From: Paramecium octaurelia | Taxonomy: Eukaryota > Ciliophora > Oligohymenophorea > Peniculida > Parameciidae | Length of the DNA: 64,000 nucleotides | Assembly (NCBI GenBank): GCA_905182995.1 | Contig: CAJJDP010000124.1 | Coordinates: 250,745-314,744, forward strand | Direction of reading: 5' to 3' | Shown here: one piece after another, positions 27,201 to 50,900 of the stretch | Numbering within the stretch: the first letter of the stretch is position 1 | How the letters are laid out: every line of letters begins with the position of its first letter | The notes under the pieces: generated by a model | Told to the model about the DNA's origin: nothing | The model's input: only the letters and a program-made list of their open reading frames with translations | The model's database searches: none | Translations under genes and position numbers: made by a program

Positions 27201-30010
27201 ATTATTATAGATTCGGTGCTTCTTGGCCTATCTACAAGCCACCACCTCCAAATGTGGTAGGTCGATAGACTGGTATATCATCTTGTAAATTCATTAAGTC
27301 TTAGACATTTGATTCTCCAATTTGAGATTGCTTAAGCAGATCTTCTTCTTCCTCTTTGATGCGTTAATAGTCCTCTTCTTGTTTCCTCACGTACTCCTGA
27401 TATTCAAAATCATCAACCACTCTTTTCTTGAAAGGCAATTCTTATGGAATATTTAAGTCTATTTTGTCAAGATCAAATGGTTCATCCTCCTCATTGGGAT
27501 TCGCTTCCTTAATTTGAGCCAAACCAAGGGGTTTTTGTTTTTCTTCTAATTTCTTCATCAATTCATTCTCTTCTTCATCTGACTCATCGAATTCAACTGG
27601 CATTTACTCTCCTGGCTTCAATTTCAACTTGGTGTAATATTCTGCAAGTATCCTGGAGAGTTAAATGGTTTAGACTCCCAAAAGCTTAGGCTTATCTGGC
27701 AATTCCTGATTCCACACATAGCAATCGATGACAGGCGAGAAATGCTGATTTTTGGGGACATCCACTGAAATTGGGATTAGTCTATTGATGTTCACACCCT
27801 TGTCCTTCACTTTCTTGTAATCAGTGTAGATGGGATCGTAGTCGTCTCCACTGATATCGAATGAAACAGAGACGTTGCTTGGTGTGATATTTGAGACCAT
27901 GTCTTCGAAGTTACGTAACCCAATGCAGAATAGATTGAGGTCCTGTTTAGTACAATTAGGATAGATGCTCTCATCAGGAATAAGATGTGCTTTCTCCTTG
28001 GGAATAATTGAATATGCCAGGAGTATTTGTCCTTGGATTTCATCAGTTGCATCGTACCTTATGTTGTACCACTTAGGTTTTTTGTAGAACATATCAACAA
28101 TCTCACTATCAGTCTAAAATTGCATCTTTTGGGGTTCCAGAGTGATCCATATTCTCCCTATCAAATCATAAGAGGCCTTGTTGTCCTCATCCAAATCCTG
28201 ATCGAAAACCATAACGAACATTCCTGAAGGCACTATGACTTCTTAGTCGAAAGGATACAATTTCACATTCAATTTTAGAGTCTCGTACCATCCAGGATTC
28301 AACGTTTAGGAACAAGCCTTGGATTACACAATTTATCCTGCACACCTTACCTTCACTAAGGGATCTGAAGTACCGGTAGCATCTGCTGGAGGGAGGTTTC
28401 TCCCCAAATACAAGTAAACTCTCAATTGATAATCTAGTTTCAATTGAGCATTCGGTTTATAGGGTTCTCTCTTTCCTGGCATATTACTCATTAGTTGGAT
28501 GTTAGCAAAGAGAAACCCTGGAAATTCATCATCTTTCACCAAATCCAATGATCTGTCCTCAGTCATCTTAAAGATTTGAGGACGGAGAGGACTATCCAAG
28601 TAATCTTTGGGTTTCAATCGAATGAAGCTGTGTCTTCGATCCTCAATATTATCATCTGCCATATACACGATTATGTCTGGTATTTCAGCTGCATTTTTGG
28701 GGAATAGCACCTTCTTGTCTGGTAGATTTTCATAGAACATGCATGATCCATCCTAAACAGTAGCAGGTTGACTGACCAATAGATATGGTCCCATTTTAAC
28801 TTGTATGATGGACTATTTCCTAATTGGGAATTCGTGTCCTTCAAGTAAGTCTACTCTCAGTATGTATCCCTTTTATTCTGGAACTGGCATAGGGTTTTCT
28901 GGAAATCTATAGATTAAATCCTCTTTAAAGGTCTTAGCATCCCTTTGATCGAAACGACAAATAGTGAAACAGATTCTTCCCCTGTAATGAGAACCCATTG
29001 TCATGCCATATAGATTCATCATGTCGGCCTTTTTAGATTCTCCTCGTAAAGGAGCACCGTACAGATTGACCCACATTGGTTGTGATTCAAATTCAGGGAT
29101 GGACTTGAACGGGAGTTGAAAGGTTCCGACCAAGTCATCGTCTCCGAGAAGATCATGATCATAAACGCTGATGTCCACGAATTTGCTTTGATTGGGGAGC
29201 ATACACGCCAAGTTCAATTGCTGATACCATTCTGGATTACGACTGGTGACAACTTTGGATTTGATTTTGGAACCCCCGTATTTAACAACCACATAGGCAT
29301 CGATTTCAGCTGCTGTCATATCCAGAGGAACCATGTGTTCTCCTTTGAGCAGATTGATTCGGATACAATGAGGCCATTATTGGATCTTTTTGGGAGTCAA
29401 TGTTGCTCCTTTGGTGGCATCTGCTTTTTTTTCAGTGGCCACATCGTGTACAAATGGCTCATCATTAGGGCCTAATACCATTATATTACACAAGACGTAT
29501 CCCATGGTCCCTTCTCGTTCATCGGTTGGATCAGAGAGTGCTAGGTACGTTCGATATAATTCATGATGTAAGCTGAAATACACACTACTGAGATCCAACT
29601 CATATGATCCGATTATTTTATTGCCCAAGAGGGGATTCTTACGATCAATTGCAGCCACAGTTATAGTAGCTGATGACAATTGGGCCTTTTTCATATCATT
29701 TAATTTGAATGAGATCAACTAGTTGAAAATGGGACTTAATTGATTCTTAACAACTTTAGTTCGTTTCACTTAGCCGCATACTGTCAACTCTATAAATGCA
29801 TTGCAAGCAGAGCCTTTGGACGAAAGCAACCCAATGCCTGCAAACCCGGAGATACTAAAGAATATTTGTACATAACATACGTGGGTATGAGATCATTGGC
29901 CTCCAGCACTCTGATTTGAACTGAATAATCGCCCTCAATCATTTTGTAGGTCTACAATAAGACTATGAATTTACTTTGATTTCTTCCTCATCTTTTTTTT
30001 GTTATGCCAT
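24265..30010 (-). CDS. Ferlin: multi-C2-domain, tail-anchored membrane protein
   Basis: ATG 30010, TGA 24265-24267. Introns at 29952-29974, 29855-29880, 24627-24657 (TAG ends) and 24384-24406 (AAG end) give 1,881 codons. About six C2 domains can be read: an N-terminal one (YSVQIRVLEANDL), a second with VYDHDLLGDDDLVG, one with DATGTSDPLVKV and DQDLDEDNKASYDLIG, a less clear one, one with CRLYILAGIDI and GDELVGTSLIDL, and a last with LWDKDIVGSDELIG. The clustered Asp residues are typical calcium-binding loops. The C-terminus is a single transmembrane segment (FLLTALLLTVGVTVGWIFLG) with almost nothing after it. Ferlins act in calcium-dependent vesicle fusion and membrane repair; here a secretory role such as trichocyst or vesicle exocytosis is inference. 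A polyglutamine/serine insert separates the middle and last C2 domains. Confidence 0.9.
26571..26714 (-). repeat. Four 36-bp tandem repeats coding for a polyGln segment of the ferlin
   Basis: The same 36-bp unit begins at 26571, 26607, 26643 and 26679 with few differences. On the coding strand it encodes a 12-residue unit of the type SQQQIEQQQKQQ, mostly written with TAA and TAG glutamine codons. It lies inside a longer Gln/Ser/Arg-rich stretch (about 26000-27100) of the ferlin gene, between C2 domains, and is probably disordered. Confidence 0.85.
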
Positions 30011-30064
30011 TTGAAATAAATGTTATAATAAATGTTTTATATTATTTCCTTGTAATGATAAGTT

Positions 30065-31231
30065 TCATGTTTTCACAACCAAGCTTGGAATCTAATCGAT
30101 ATTGGCATAGGAATAGATGTGTTGCACATAAGGTCCCTTTATAAAAATGTCAGAATCGGTCAGATCTTCGGTTTGCCATTTGATCAGAGGATGATCAATG
30201 ACAGGAATCGAATAATGATAGGTCTGAAACAGTTTGGCTTCCTTGGTTGAAATGGATATGGTGTATGTCTTGTTGGGTAGCAATTTGATGGGATTTCTGA
30301 ATTCAATGAAATACAAGTGGCCATCCACTACTTGCAATTTATCATGTTCCAAGACTTTGTGTTATTTGAAGATGTATTTGGTTAGATTGGTATCCTCATG
30401 TAACTTATAAATCAATTTGGGAGTCTTGACTTGCGAATCGTAATTAGTGGAATTGTAACTTCCCTTATACAGTATTGGTTAGAAGATTCCAACCAAATAC
30501 AACTGCTTCTCTCTCACTTGAAACACATTGGCTCGAATGGTGGATTTGTCAAAGATACTGGGCTTACTCTGTCCGTCATCAGCTAACATTAAGGAATCGA
30601 TGATATAAATACCTATCCACACTTTTCGCAGTCTCTCCACTCTCTCAGTTTTTGTGTAGAATGTGCTATTAACACAATCCAATTGATCTATCATCGACTT
30701 TTAGATGTTGGGTATTTTGTCCTGCAAGTACGATGTGAGTTGTACCAATTACTACTTACTCTCTTTCTCTTTTAAATTGATTTGATTATTTTAAATGTTT
30801 TATTGCTGATTGATTAGGAACAATCTCAATTCTTTTATGTCCTACTCGTTGAATTGGTTCAGACTCTGCAGGAACTTGTATCCCTATTCATTGATCTTTT
30901 GGTCATTCACCAACTTCAATATGAGCAATCTCAATTCGTCTTCCAGTTGGTTCAACCTATCCTCAATTGCATTTTTAAAACTTCTAAATACATTAAAGGC
31001 TTCCAATCCTTATTTGTCCTATATTATCTCATTCACATTGGTATGACGTTTGAGTAACTTGTCAATCTATTTCATATAAATTATGTGAGTCGAATGAGTC
31101 AAATGAAGCTTAATACAATTCTGACAAAAGTATTACTCTTCCTTGCACTCCTGATTCAGACAGATGTTGGAAATGGGTGCTTGGGGATGCTTTGTACATT
31201 TAATCTTCTGAAATTATTCAATAAAATTCAT
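30065..31231 (-). CDS. B-box zinc-finger protein with coiled coil and possible PHR-like C-terminal domain
   Basis: Intronless, 388 aa, ATG 31231 to TGA 30065-30067. Near the N-terminus a B-box-type zinc finger is visible (IKCTKHPQAPISNICLN..., CKEEQYFCQNC, HLTHSTH). A long charged helical region follows (residues about 75-170). The C-terminal half has blocks resembling the beta-sandwich PHR domain of TRIM, BTBD and PHR proteins: KSTIRANVFQVREKQLYLVG, then LYFIEFRNPIKLLPNKTYTI. There is no RING finger, so direct E3 ligase activity is not supported. The start overlaps the stop of the upstream NOT2 gene by 4 nt, and its stop is 54 bp from the ferlin ATG. The zinc finger is fairly sure, the PHR assignment less so. 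Specific function unknown. Confidence 0.75.
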
Positions 31232-31838
31232 TAATTTTAATTATTGAAGAATTATTCAATCGTGCACAAATCAGATTCCGACATATCTATTTATGAACTC
31301 TCCATTATTTTCCAGTTTGGAATACTGAAATACTTCCCAGAATACAAATTCTTGTTTATCAACTGCAAATCCTTAAACCATTGCTCCTTCCTCAAATTGT
31401 ACCTCCATCCTCTCGTATATCTAAATACACAATGCATCCTTACAGATTCTCCACAGCCCATAACTACTATTCTTCATCCATCACATTATAAAATATGTAG
31501 AAATTCGTCTCCTCTGAAAACTAACTGAACATCTCCTTCTTCCTATTCACACTATTCTAACGAGGCATCAACTTTTGCTTAATCCAGTCATGAGGCTTCG
31601 AAAGAGGATCCGGTTGAGTCGCATTATCATCTATGAAAGGTGAAATAATCTTCGTTGGTTGTCCCGGTAATCTAATCTAACTTTAATCATACTTGTTATC
31701 TTAAACAGACATCCCCAATTCATCTAAATTCATCCCATTCCATAGCTTAAAAATTGCTTTGTCCTTATCCTTCTCTTTCTCTGATACCTGCTTTTGAAGT
31801 GCTGCAAAACCATACTTTGATTTAAATTCATCATCCAT
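31228..31838 (-). CDS. NOT2: NOT2-type subunit of the CCR4-NOT complex
   Basis: 195 aa after removing one 23-nt intron (31421-31443, TAG end); ATG 31838, TGA 31228-31230. The N-terminal part has LWNGMNLDELGMSV, like the conserved GL-x-x-L-G-L patch of NOT2. The C-terminal half is a NOT2/3/5 (NOT-box) domain: ETNFYIFYNVMDEEQQLWAV, then ENLYTRGWRYNLRKEQWF and GKYFSIPNWKIM, matching the FYIFY / aa-x-EL-x-x-R-x-WRY / Y-x-x-F-x-x-x-x-W pattern. NOT2 is a structural subunit of the deadenylase complex that shortens mRNA poly(A) tails. It is shorter than animal CNOT2, lacking most of the N-terminal extension. Its stop codon sits inside the ATGA shared with the next gene. Confidence 0.88.
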
Positions 31839-32271
31839 TTATTTACAAATTTTATACAATTAATATTATACAAATAATAATAAACAATGCAAAACAATGC
31901 TTTCTCTCTCTCTCTTTAATATTTGTATTTTACAAATTTCCAAAAATAACTTAACTACATATATATCTTTAAAATTGTTATATCTCTCGATTCCAAAAGA
32001 ATGCTTTCAAATATCATTTTTTAGAATTGATAAAAATGTATGAACAACCAAATTATACAAATTTTCTGGATTGAATGTAAAAGAATATCTGGTAGAAGGG
32101 ATATTTATTACAGTACGTTGCTTTGATGAGTGAAGAAAGAGGTCCATTTGATTTATATGTATAACGATCTAAGTGCAATTTTGTTGGTCTCTTAGTTCAA
32201 ATTTATGATTGAATTTATATAAGTATAATATATTGAAATCATAAAGTGATTCTACTTATGAATAAGTTGGC
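31839..32271. other. Spacer upstream of NOT2 containing a small plus-strand frame
   Basis: About 430 bp between the stop of the 32272-34196 gene and the ATG of NOT2, both on the minus strand. It includes a CT dinucleotide run near 31900 and the small frame described at 32036-32212. The part nearest NOT2 should be its promoter. Confidence 0.45.
32036..32212 (+). pseudogene. Small frame interrupted by one TGA (possible relic or microprotein)
   Basis: From ATG 32036 twelve codons (MYEQPNYTNFLD) run into a TGA at 32072-32074. The same frame then continues from the next codon, an ATG at 32075, for 45 residues that look protein-like (for example YVALMSEERGPFDLYVQR) to TGA 32210-32212. No intron with usual borders removes the internal TGA. 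Either a 45-aa protein starts at 32075, a Trp codon has become a stop, or the similarity to coding sequence is chance. Confidence 0.25.
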
Positions 32272-34196
32272 TCAATCGATTCTTTTCAGAAGGGCTGTTA
32301 TTGTCAAATCTAATTCATGCAATGAATGTAAATAACTAAATATATTTAAATAGTTAATACTTGGAGTTCAATGCACTTATATCTTTTTTATTCATCTAAT
32401 TAAACCCATTGGTAATTCTCAACATTTCTGATACACTCACATAGGCTGTTTGCTATTTACTAAATGAATTTGAGGTCTCTTTCCAACAATTTGAATCAAA
32501 TTGCACAAAAGGCTAAGAGGATGACCTTGGAATGTAAGATGATGATTCGTAATTGAGTCTTGATATTTATTGAGTGTTTTCAGGCTTTTAAACTGTCTAT
32601 CTCAATTGTGTGCTTTTAAGAATAAATTCCAATTGTTTTTAAGCATTGTTCCTTTTCGGAGTCTTATCTCCCGTTTTATTTATCTTTGCTGATGTTACCT
32701 CTCGAATATAGTTTCGAAATTCGACTAGCTCTTCTTTTTGTAATTGTGGATACATTGAATGTAGTCGTTAATATAAAAATTAATAATTCACACTTTTATC
32801 AAGCTTACTCATACACCATCTTTACTATCACAGTCGGAGGTATCTTATCTTCAAAGATTAACTACTACAGGGTTTCTTTTGAGATGGCTTGTGGCCTATG
32901 AATTTAACTAACTATATCCATTATTATTTGATCACTTAACACATGACCCTTTCCATCTATTCGCTAAGCCAACAGTCTCAACAGACCTTGGATCTCAGTA
33001 AATGGAATCTCGTTTCTCTCCGATCCCATAAAGAAGTCAAACGTGAATTTAATATATTCTTCAAAGGTGCCTTCCTGAAACACAATCAATTTATAGAAAT
33101 GCTTAAAAGAAGTGAATGTCATGGAATCGCTTTTGCAAAATGCCCATACAACTCTCTCTACGATCTCATCCTCCTTTCTTATCAAATCCCAAAACACTTA
33201 ACAATATGTTAGGAATGTATCCTTTTTAATTGAAATATCATTCTAAACCTTCTCAACTTCTGATACATCCAATAGCACCTGATTAGATTTACCAAAGTCT
33301 ATTGGATCGGTTGAGTTGCTTTACCTCGAATTTTTCACTACAAATTGAGGAGATATTTGAGAATTGGGAGTAGGCTAATTATTGGTTTGTTTAAGCTACT
33401 TCTTATGGAAATCTTAGATACTTTAATAATGGCTGATAGAGGAGATGGTACCAAATTATTATAGTCGCATCTCTGTTCTCTGGAAACCACCAGAAACAAC
33501 TAATTTGTCATAACTTATCAATATATTCCATTCCTTCACTAAATCCAATTCCTTTGTTGTATTATTCTTTATCAATCGCACCAAATTCTCTCTGTATAAA
33601 TATTTGGGATTGCCTTTCTATCTTTCAAATCTCGTGTTTTTATCATAATCCAAATATGTTCTTAATCTTGGACCAAAACCCTTTAGATTTTCATTTATCA
33701 ACACCACATTTTATGCGTTCTATTCCATTTCTTACGAGATAGTGGCTTCATCAGTTCTAGATGACTTATATAATCTGGGCTATGATAAGAATGGGGACCT
33801 CCAAGAATCCTACAGTGGATTTCTTTCATTCATGACTTACACCTTCTTTTCCAACTTTTTCAACTCTTTACACCTATATTCACTCTGCTGCAAAGGATGA
33901 AGACCTTTTAATGCTTTCTCAAATAATAAAGTGGGTTTCGATGGTAATTATGTATAATGTTTTAAGAGATCATTTCTCGAAAAATCAGAATTCTATATAC
34001 TCTATTAAGCATCATCCTGTAAAGTAGTGACTAAATCAATCAATTACTTTTGAAAATTCCTCTTCTCTACAATCGCTTCTAATTTTCTCTCATCATTAAA
34101 TTTTGATCTTTATGGAGAACTAAGCAGTTATTTTGATTAACTCTGAATTTTTAATTTTGGTAAAACTGGCTTCAAATTGTTTTTGTTTTAGAGCAT
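32272..34196 (-). CDS. Uncharacterised 625-aa protein, EF-hand-like central region
   Basis: ATG 34196. Removing introns 32804-32825 (22 nt, AAG end) and 32336-32360 (25 nt, TAG end) gives exactly 626 codons with stop at 32272-32274. Without the first intron the frame meets TGA at 32799-32801. The N-terminal third is charged and coiled-coil-like. The middle has helical stretches (DTFLTYCQVFWDLIRKED, EEYIKFTFDFFMGSERNEI, PFTEIQGLLRLLA) arranged like degenerate EF-hands, but without the Asp-rich calcium-binding loops, so calcium binding is not supported. The C-terminal part is Ser/Gln-rich. I do not recognise the family. The gene is 260 bp from the stop of the HECT gene upstream. Confidence 0.7.
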
Positions 34197-34455
34197 AGGA
34201 ATTAGTTGAGATAAAAACAATATTATATTATATTTATAAAAATATAACTTGTTTCTGAATTAGAAATATACACTATTATTATAAAGTAACCTTATTTTTG
34301 ATATATATTTTTGTTATTACCAATTCATATAGAGTGTAAAGTGCTATTTAAGAAGGATAACTATAAGATATTTTTATTAAATTTAATAAAATTAGATGGT
34401 TAAGGGAATTATATTAAAACAGGAATACAATTATAATTCTAAATAATTATGAAAT

Positions 34456-47360
<12,905 letters not shown>

Positions 47361-47931
47361 TTTATTTCGAATAATAATTGAAAATATTTTTAAATAAAAT
47401 TAAATTAGTTTGATATCAACTATGACATATCAAAAATGAACCTTTCTGATTAAATTTTTATGATACAATTAATATTAATTTTCTGAAGAAGGGGGACCAA
47501 AACTCGGCTACATTAGTGTCCATTGCATAAGCATTACGATAGTACTAATGTGTTTTAAAAAACAAGGCCTGAAATTAAAACAAAATAATATATTTAATGT
47601 TCTTAACTATATTTGATGTAAGAACATTAAATTTTCTTCTGGAATAATTTTGAATATATAATCAATTCATGGAGGGCCATCTGAAAATACATAAGATCAC
47701 GTTCTAAATCCATCGATATTGTAAATAAATACTTAGATCAATTATTAAGATTCTTGATGTTCTAAAGATGATTACCTCCATTTTGACGTCTCCAAATTTC
47801 ATATGAATGAGTGTTGAGTCATAGATGAGACGTGATTCAATTTATTTGATCTATTGTATGAAGGAAGCCCTTTTTATTTTATTTTGAAATCTAAATTTTC
47901 ATTCTTTAATTAATATATTATACTACGAATA
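47361..47931. promoter_or_regulatory. Divergent promoter region of the HECT ligase and IFT144 genes
   Basis: 571 bp between two oppositely oriented ATGs. It contains an inverted repeat ACATTAGT (47510-47517) / ACTAATGT (47544-47551) with a 26-nt loop, in a slightly more GC-rich patch (about 47485-47560). It resembles no RNA gene I know. No coding frame is convincing here. It must carry both promoters. Confidence 0.45.
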
Positions 47932-50900
47932 ATGTCGAAGAAGTCTTAAATTTTTGAATACAAGGATGACATCAATGGGAGAGTGCCAGTGATATTTCAA
48001 TGGAGTTTTGACTTCAATTTCTTGGTTTGTGGAGGTGATAAATCTGTAATTTATGTGCTTGACAAGTAAATATCATAATCAAATTAGGCGAGGGAAACGT
48101 TTAAAGGATTTCCAATTGGCTACAAATAATAAATTATTGTAATTGGAATGGGATAAAGATGGTGAATATGTATGCATTGTACAGGTATGGAAGAATGAAA
48201 ATTTAAAAAGGATGGTCTCAATCATGTAAATTTGTGGGCTCCCTTCACTAATAATTCCCAAGTGATTCAAGTGGAATTGGATAATCCAAAAGCAAAAGTG
48301 TCATATGCAAAGTGGTCTAAAAGTCATGGAATATTGGCAATAGGATCAGATAAGGGTGGTTTGTTGTTCTATACAAAGAAGCAGGCGAAGAAATTACCGA
48401 CGATGGGAAAGCATAGCAAGAAGATCATCAGTGGGGATTGGAATAACGAGGGATATTTAAGTATGCATTCTCAAAAGTATCAATCTAGTAACGAGTGGTG
48501 AAGACAAATTCTTAACAGTTTCAAATTACAATTCAGAAACTATGTTTGAGTCTATTCCTGTGAAGGCTGAAGCCAAAAATGTAGTTTGGTCAAGATCCAA
48601 GACAGATTCAAGGGAGTAGAATTAAAGGACAGTCACAGCTATCATTCAACAAAAAACAATTATAATGTTTGAATTGGGCAAGAATCATAAGATGCCTGAT
48701 GAATTAATGTTTGAAAATAAATACGGGAAAATAGTGGATTACACAATCTTCGGTGATGGATATTTGGTCATAGGATTTAGTGAAGGATACGTAGCCCATA
48801 TTTCTACACATAGAAAAGAAATTAGTAACTATTATGGTTATTTCATTAGAGGATGAGGTGCAAAGTGAAAAATTGTTGAAATCAGTGGATGCTATGTGCA
48901 CAAATGATAGTCTCTATAAATTGGCAGTAGCAGGTGATGGTTGTATCAAAATGGTGAATTTACAAACTTGGAAAGAAATACCAACTGAGAAAATTGAACT
49001 ACCTAACGATTGTGGTCGTGTATCCAAAATGTATTAATTCTATTGTAATATTGAGGGTTTGGAGTTAAAATGGATAAATCTTGGTGGTGTCCACTGAGAA
49101 AGGTTGTTTGTTTGGATTTCAAACATCGATTCCCACATTGACTGCCACATATTCATCCATGATTGCATTGTAACAGTCCTTCACAGAAATCTCTATCTAT
49201 TCGACTCAGGAGTAATCCTTGAATGAAATTTCCACCATCACCTTAGAGAATGAACCCAATTAGATTTCGATGAGTATGTAATATTTTGCAGCTGGACTCA
49301 ACAACATGGTTTATTATTATAAATATTTGGAATTGAAAAACAAAAAAGCATTCAAACCCGCTATCCAAGCTATCAAGATGGATTATTTAGGATATGTGAA
49401 TCAGATCATTTTGAATGATGAATCTGCTGCCGTCCTGAGTAATAATGTTTGCACTTTTCATAAAATCGAGTAGACAGGCGAATATGTTAAATAGTAATCT
49501 ATTAACATCTAAATAGATAATTCCCTGATAATGATTAAGAAAAACCGATTTTGCACATTGGATTAACCAAAAATTTCCTATTCTTGTTAGATTCCCAATC
49601 TAAAATCAGAGTCTACAACGTGTTTGAAAAACAATTCATCATTGAATTCAAAAATGATTACAGTTTGACCAAAATCTTCCCCAACATTAGTGGGACAAGA
49701 TCCATTTGTATCAACAACAAAGGTTAGGGCTTTTTATTTGAGGCATCTCTTGAACTATTGACCAAGATATCTGCATTTCCAGAAAAAACAGAAAGAATTA
49801 TCTGGGATTAGAAGGATCCCAATTTGTTTGTGACTTAAGTGGCCTGTGAACTTACAACTTACATAGTTAATAAAAATAACCTATAATAAGAAATGGTGCA
49901 TCCAGTATTGGAATATTTGTCAATGGAAGATTTGCAAAAGTCTTCCCCTCCAAAACCTTCAGTTACTGAAATAGAAAAAGGAGTTTAAGCCTTAAGCTTA
50001 ACAAATGGAACTTTAAAATGTTTCACCATGTCAAGGAATGTCATGGGTCAACCATTAATTAGTCATTCTTACTTGAAGTCATACAAGGGTGCTGATGACA
50101 ACAGTGAAGGTCATTTTAGATACTTCTTATAAAATCTAGCCTTGTTTAAATTTGCAAATGCACATAAGGCTGCTTTGAATTTAAAGAACCTAAAATTATT
50201 TGATACTTTTGGCAGAAAGTGTTTGGAGAATCTGGAATTCGATGTTGCCTAGAAAGCATTCCAAGCTGCCAACAATATATCGATGGTCATGATGATATAA
50301 AGTTTCAAAAACGAGACCGAAAAGAATTTGTTGTTTGCATATGTGGCAATGATTCTAGGACAACATGATTTGGCTCAAGATCTGTTCTTAAAATCGTCTT
50401 ATAGACTAGGAGCCCTAGAATTGAGAAGCGACATCCAAGATTACGTGAATGCCTTGTCATTGGCCAAGAAGATTGCCCCTGAATAAGAACCATTTATTTG
50501 CAAAAGACTTGCTATCTAAATAGAAACCTAGGGGAATAATCCAGAAGCAGTCAAGATGTATGAGATGGCTATGTTGAATGAAAAATTACATGACTCAAAA
50601 ACAGTTGAAACCCATAATCAATAATGTGTGGCTGGTATTGCTCGTTGTTCAATCAAGATGGGTGATATTTTGAGAGGGTCTAGTCTATCAAGATAAATTT
50701 CAGATCCTTTGATTTTATAGGAAATCGCTTTGGTGTGTGAGAATATGAAGTTTTAAGTTGAAGCTGCTGAACTTTATGAATAAGCAGGTTGTATAGAGAA
50801 GGCAGCCACTATATACATCACTCAAAAGATGTTCAAGCAAGCTGCACCCTTGATGAATAAAGTGAAATCCCCGAAACTGTTGATATTGTATGCGAAGGCA

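Noticed and set aside
32464-32901. Plus-strand frame beginning MNLRSLSNNLNQIAQKAKRM
   Set aside because: It needs an intron with no TAG acceptor and lies antisense to the coding-like end of the 32272-34196 gene, whose spliced length fits exactly.
47488-47512. Minus-strand TAGCCGAG...TTTTGG, resembling a tRNA A box
   Set aside because: No matching B box, anticodon arm or acceptor stem follows within tRNA length.
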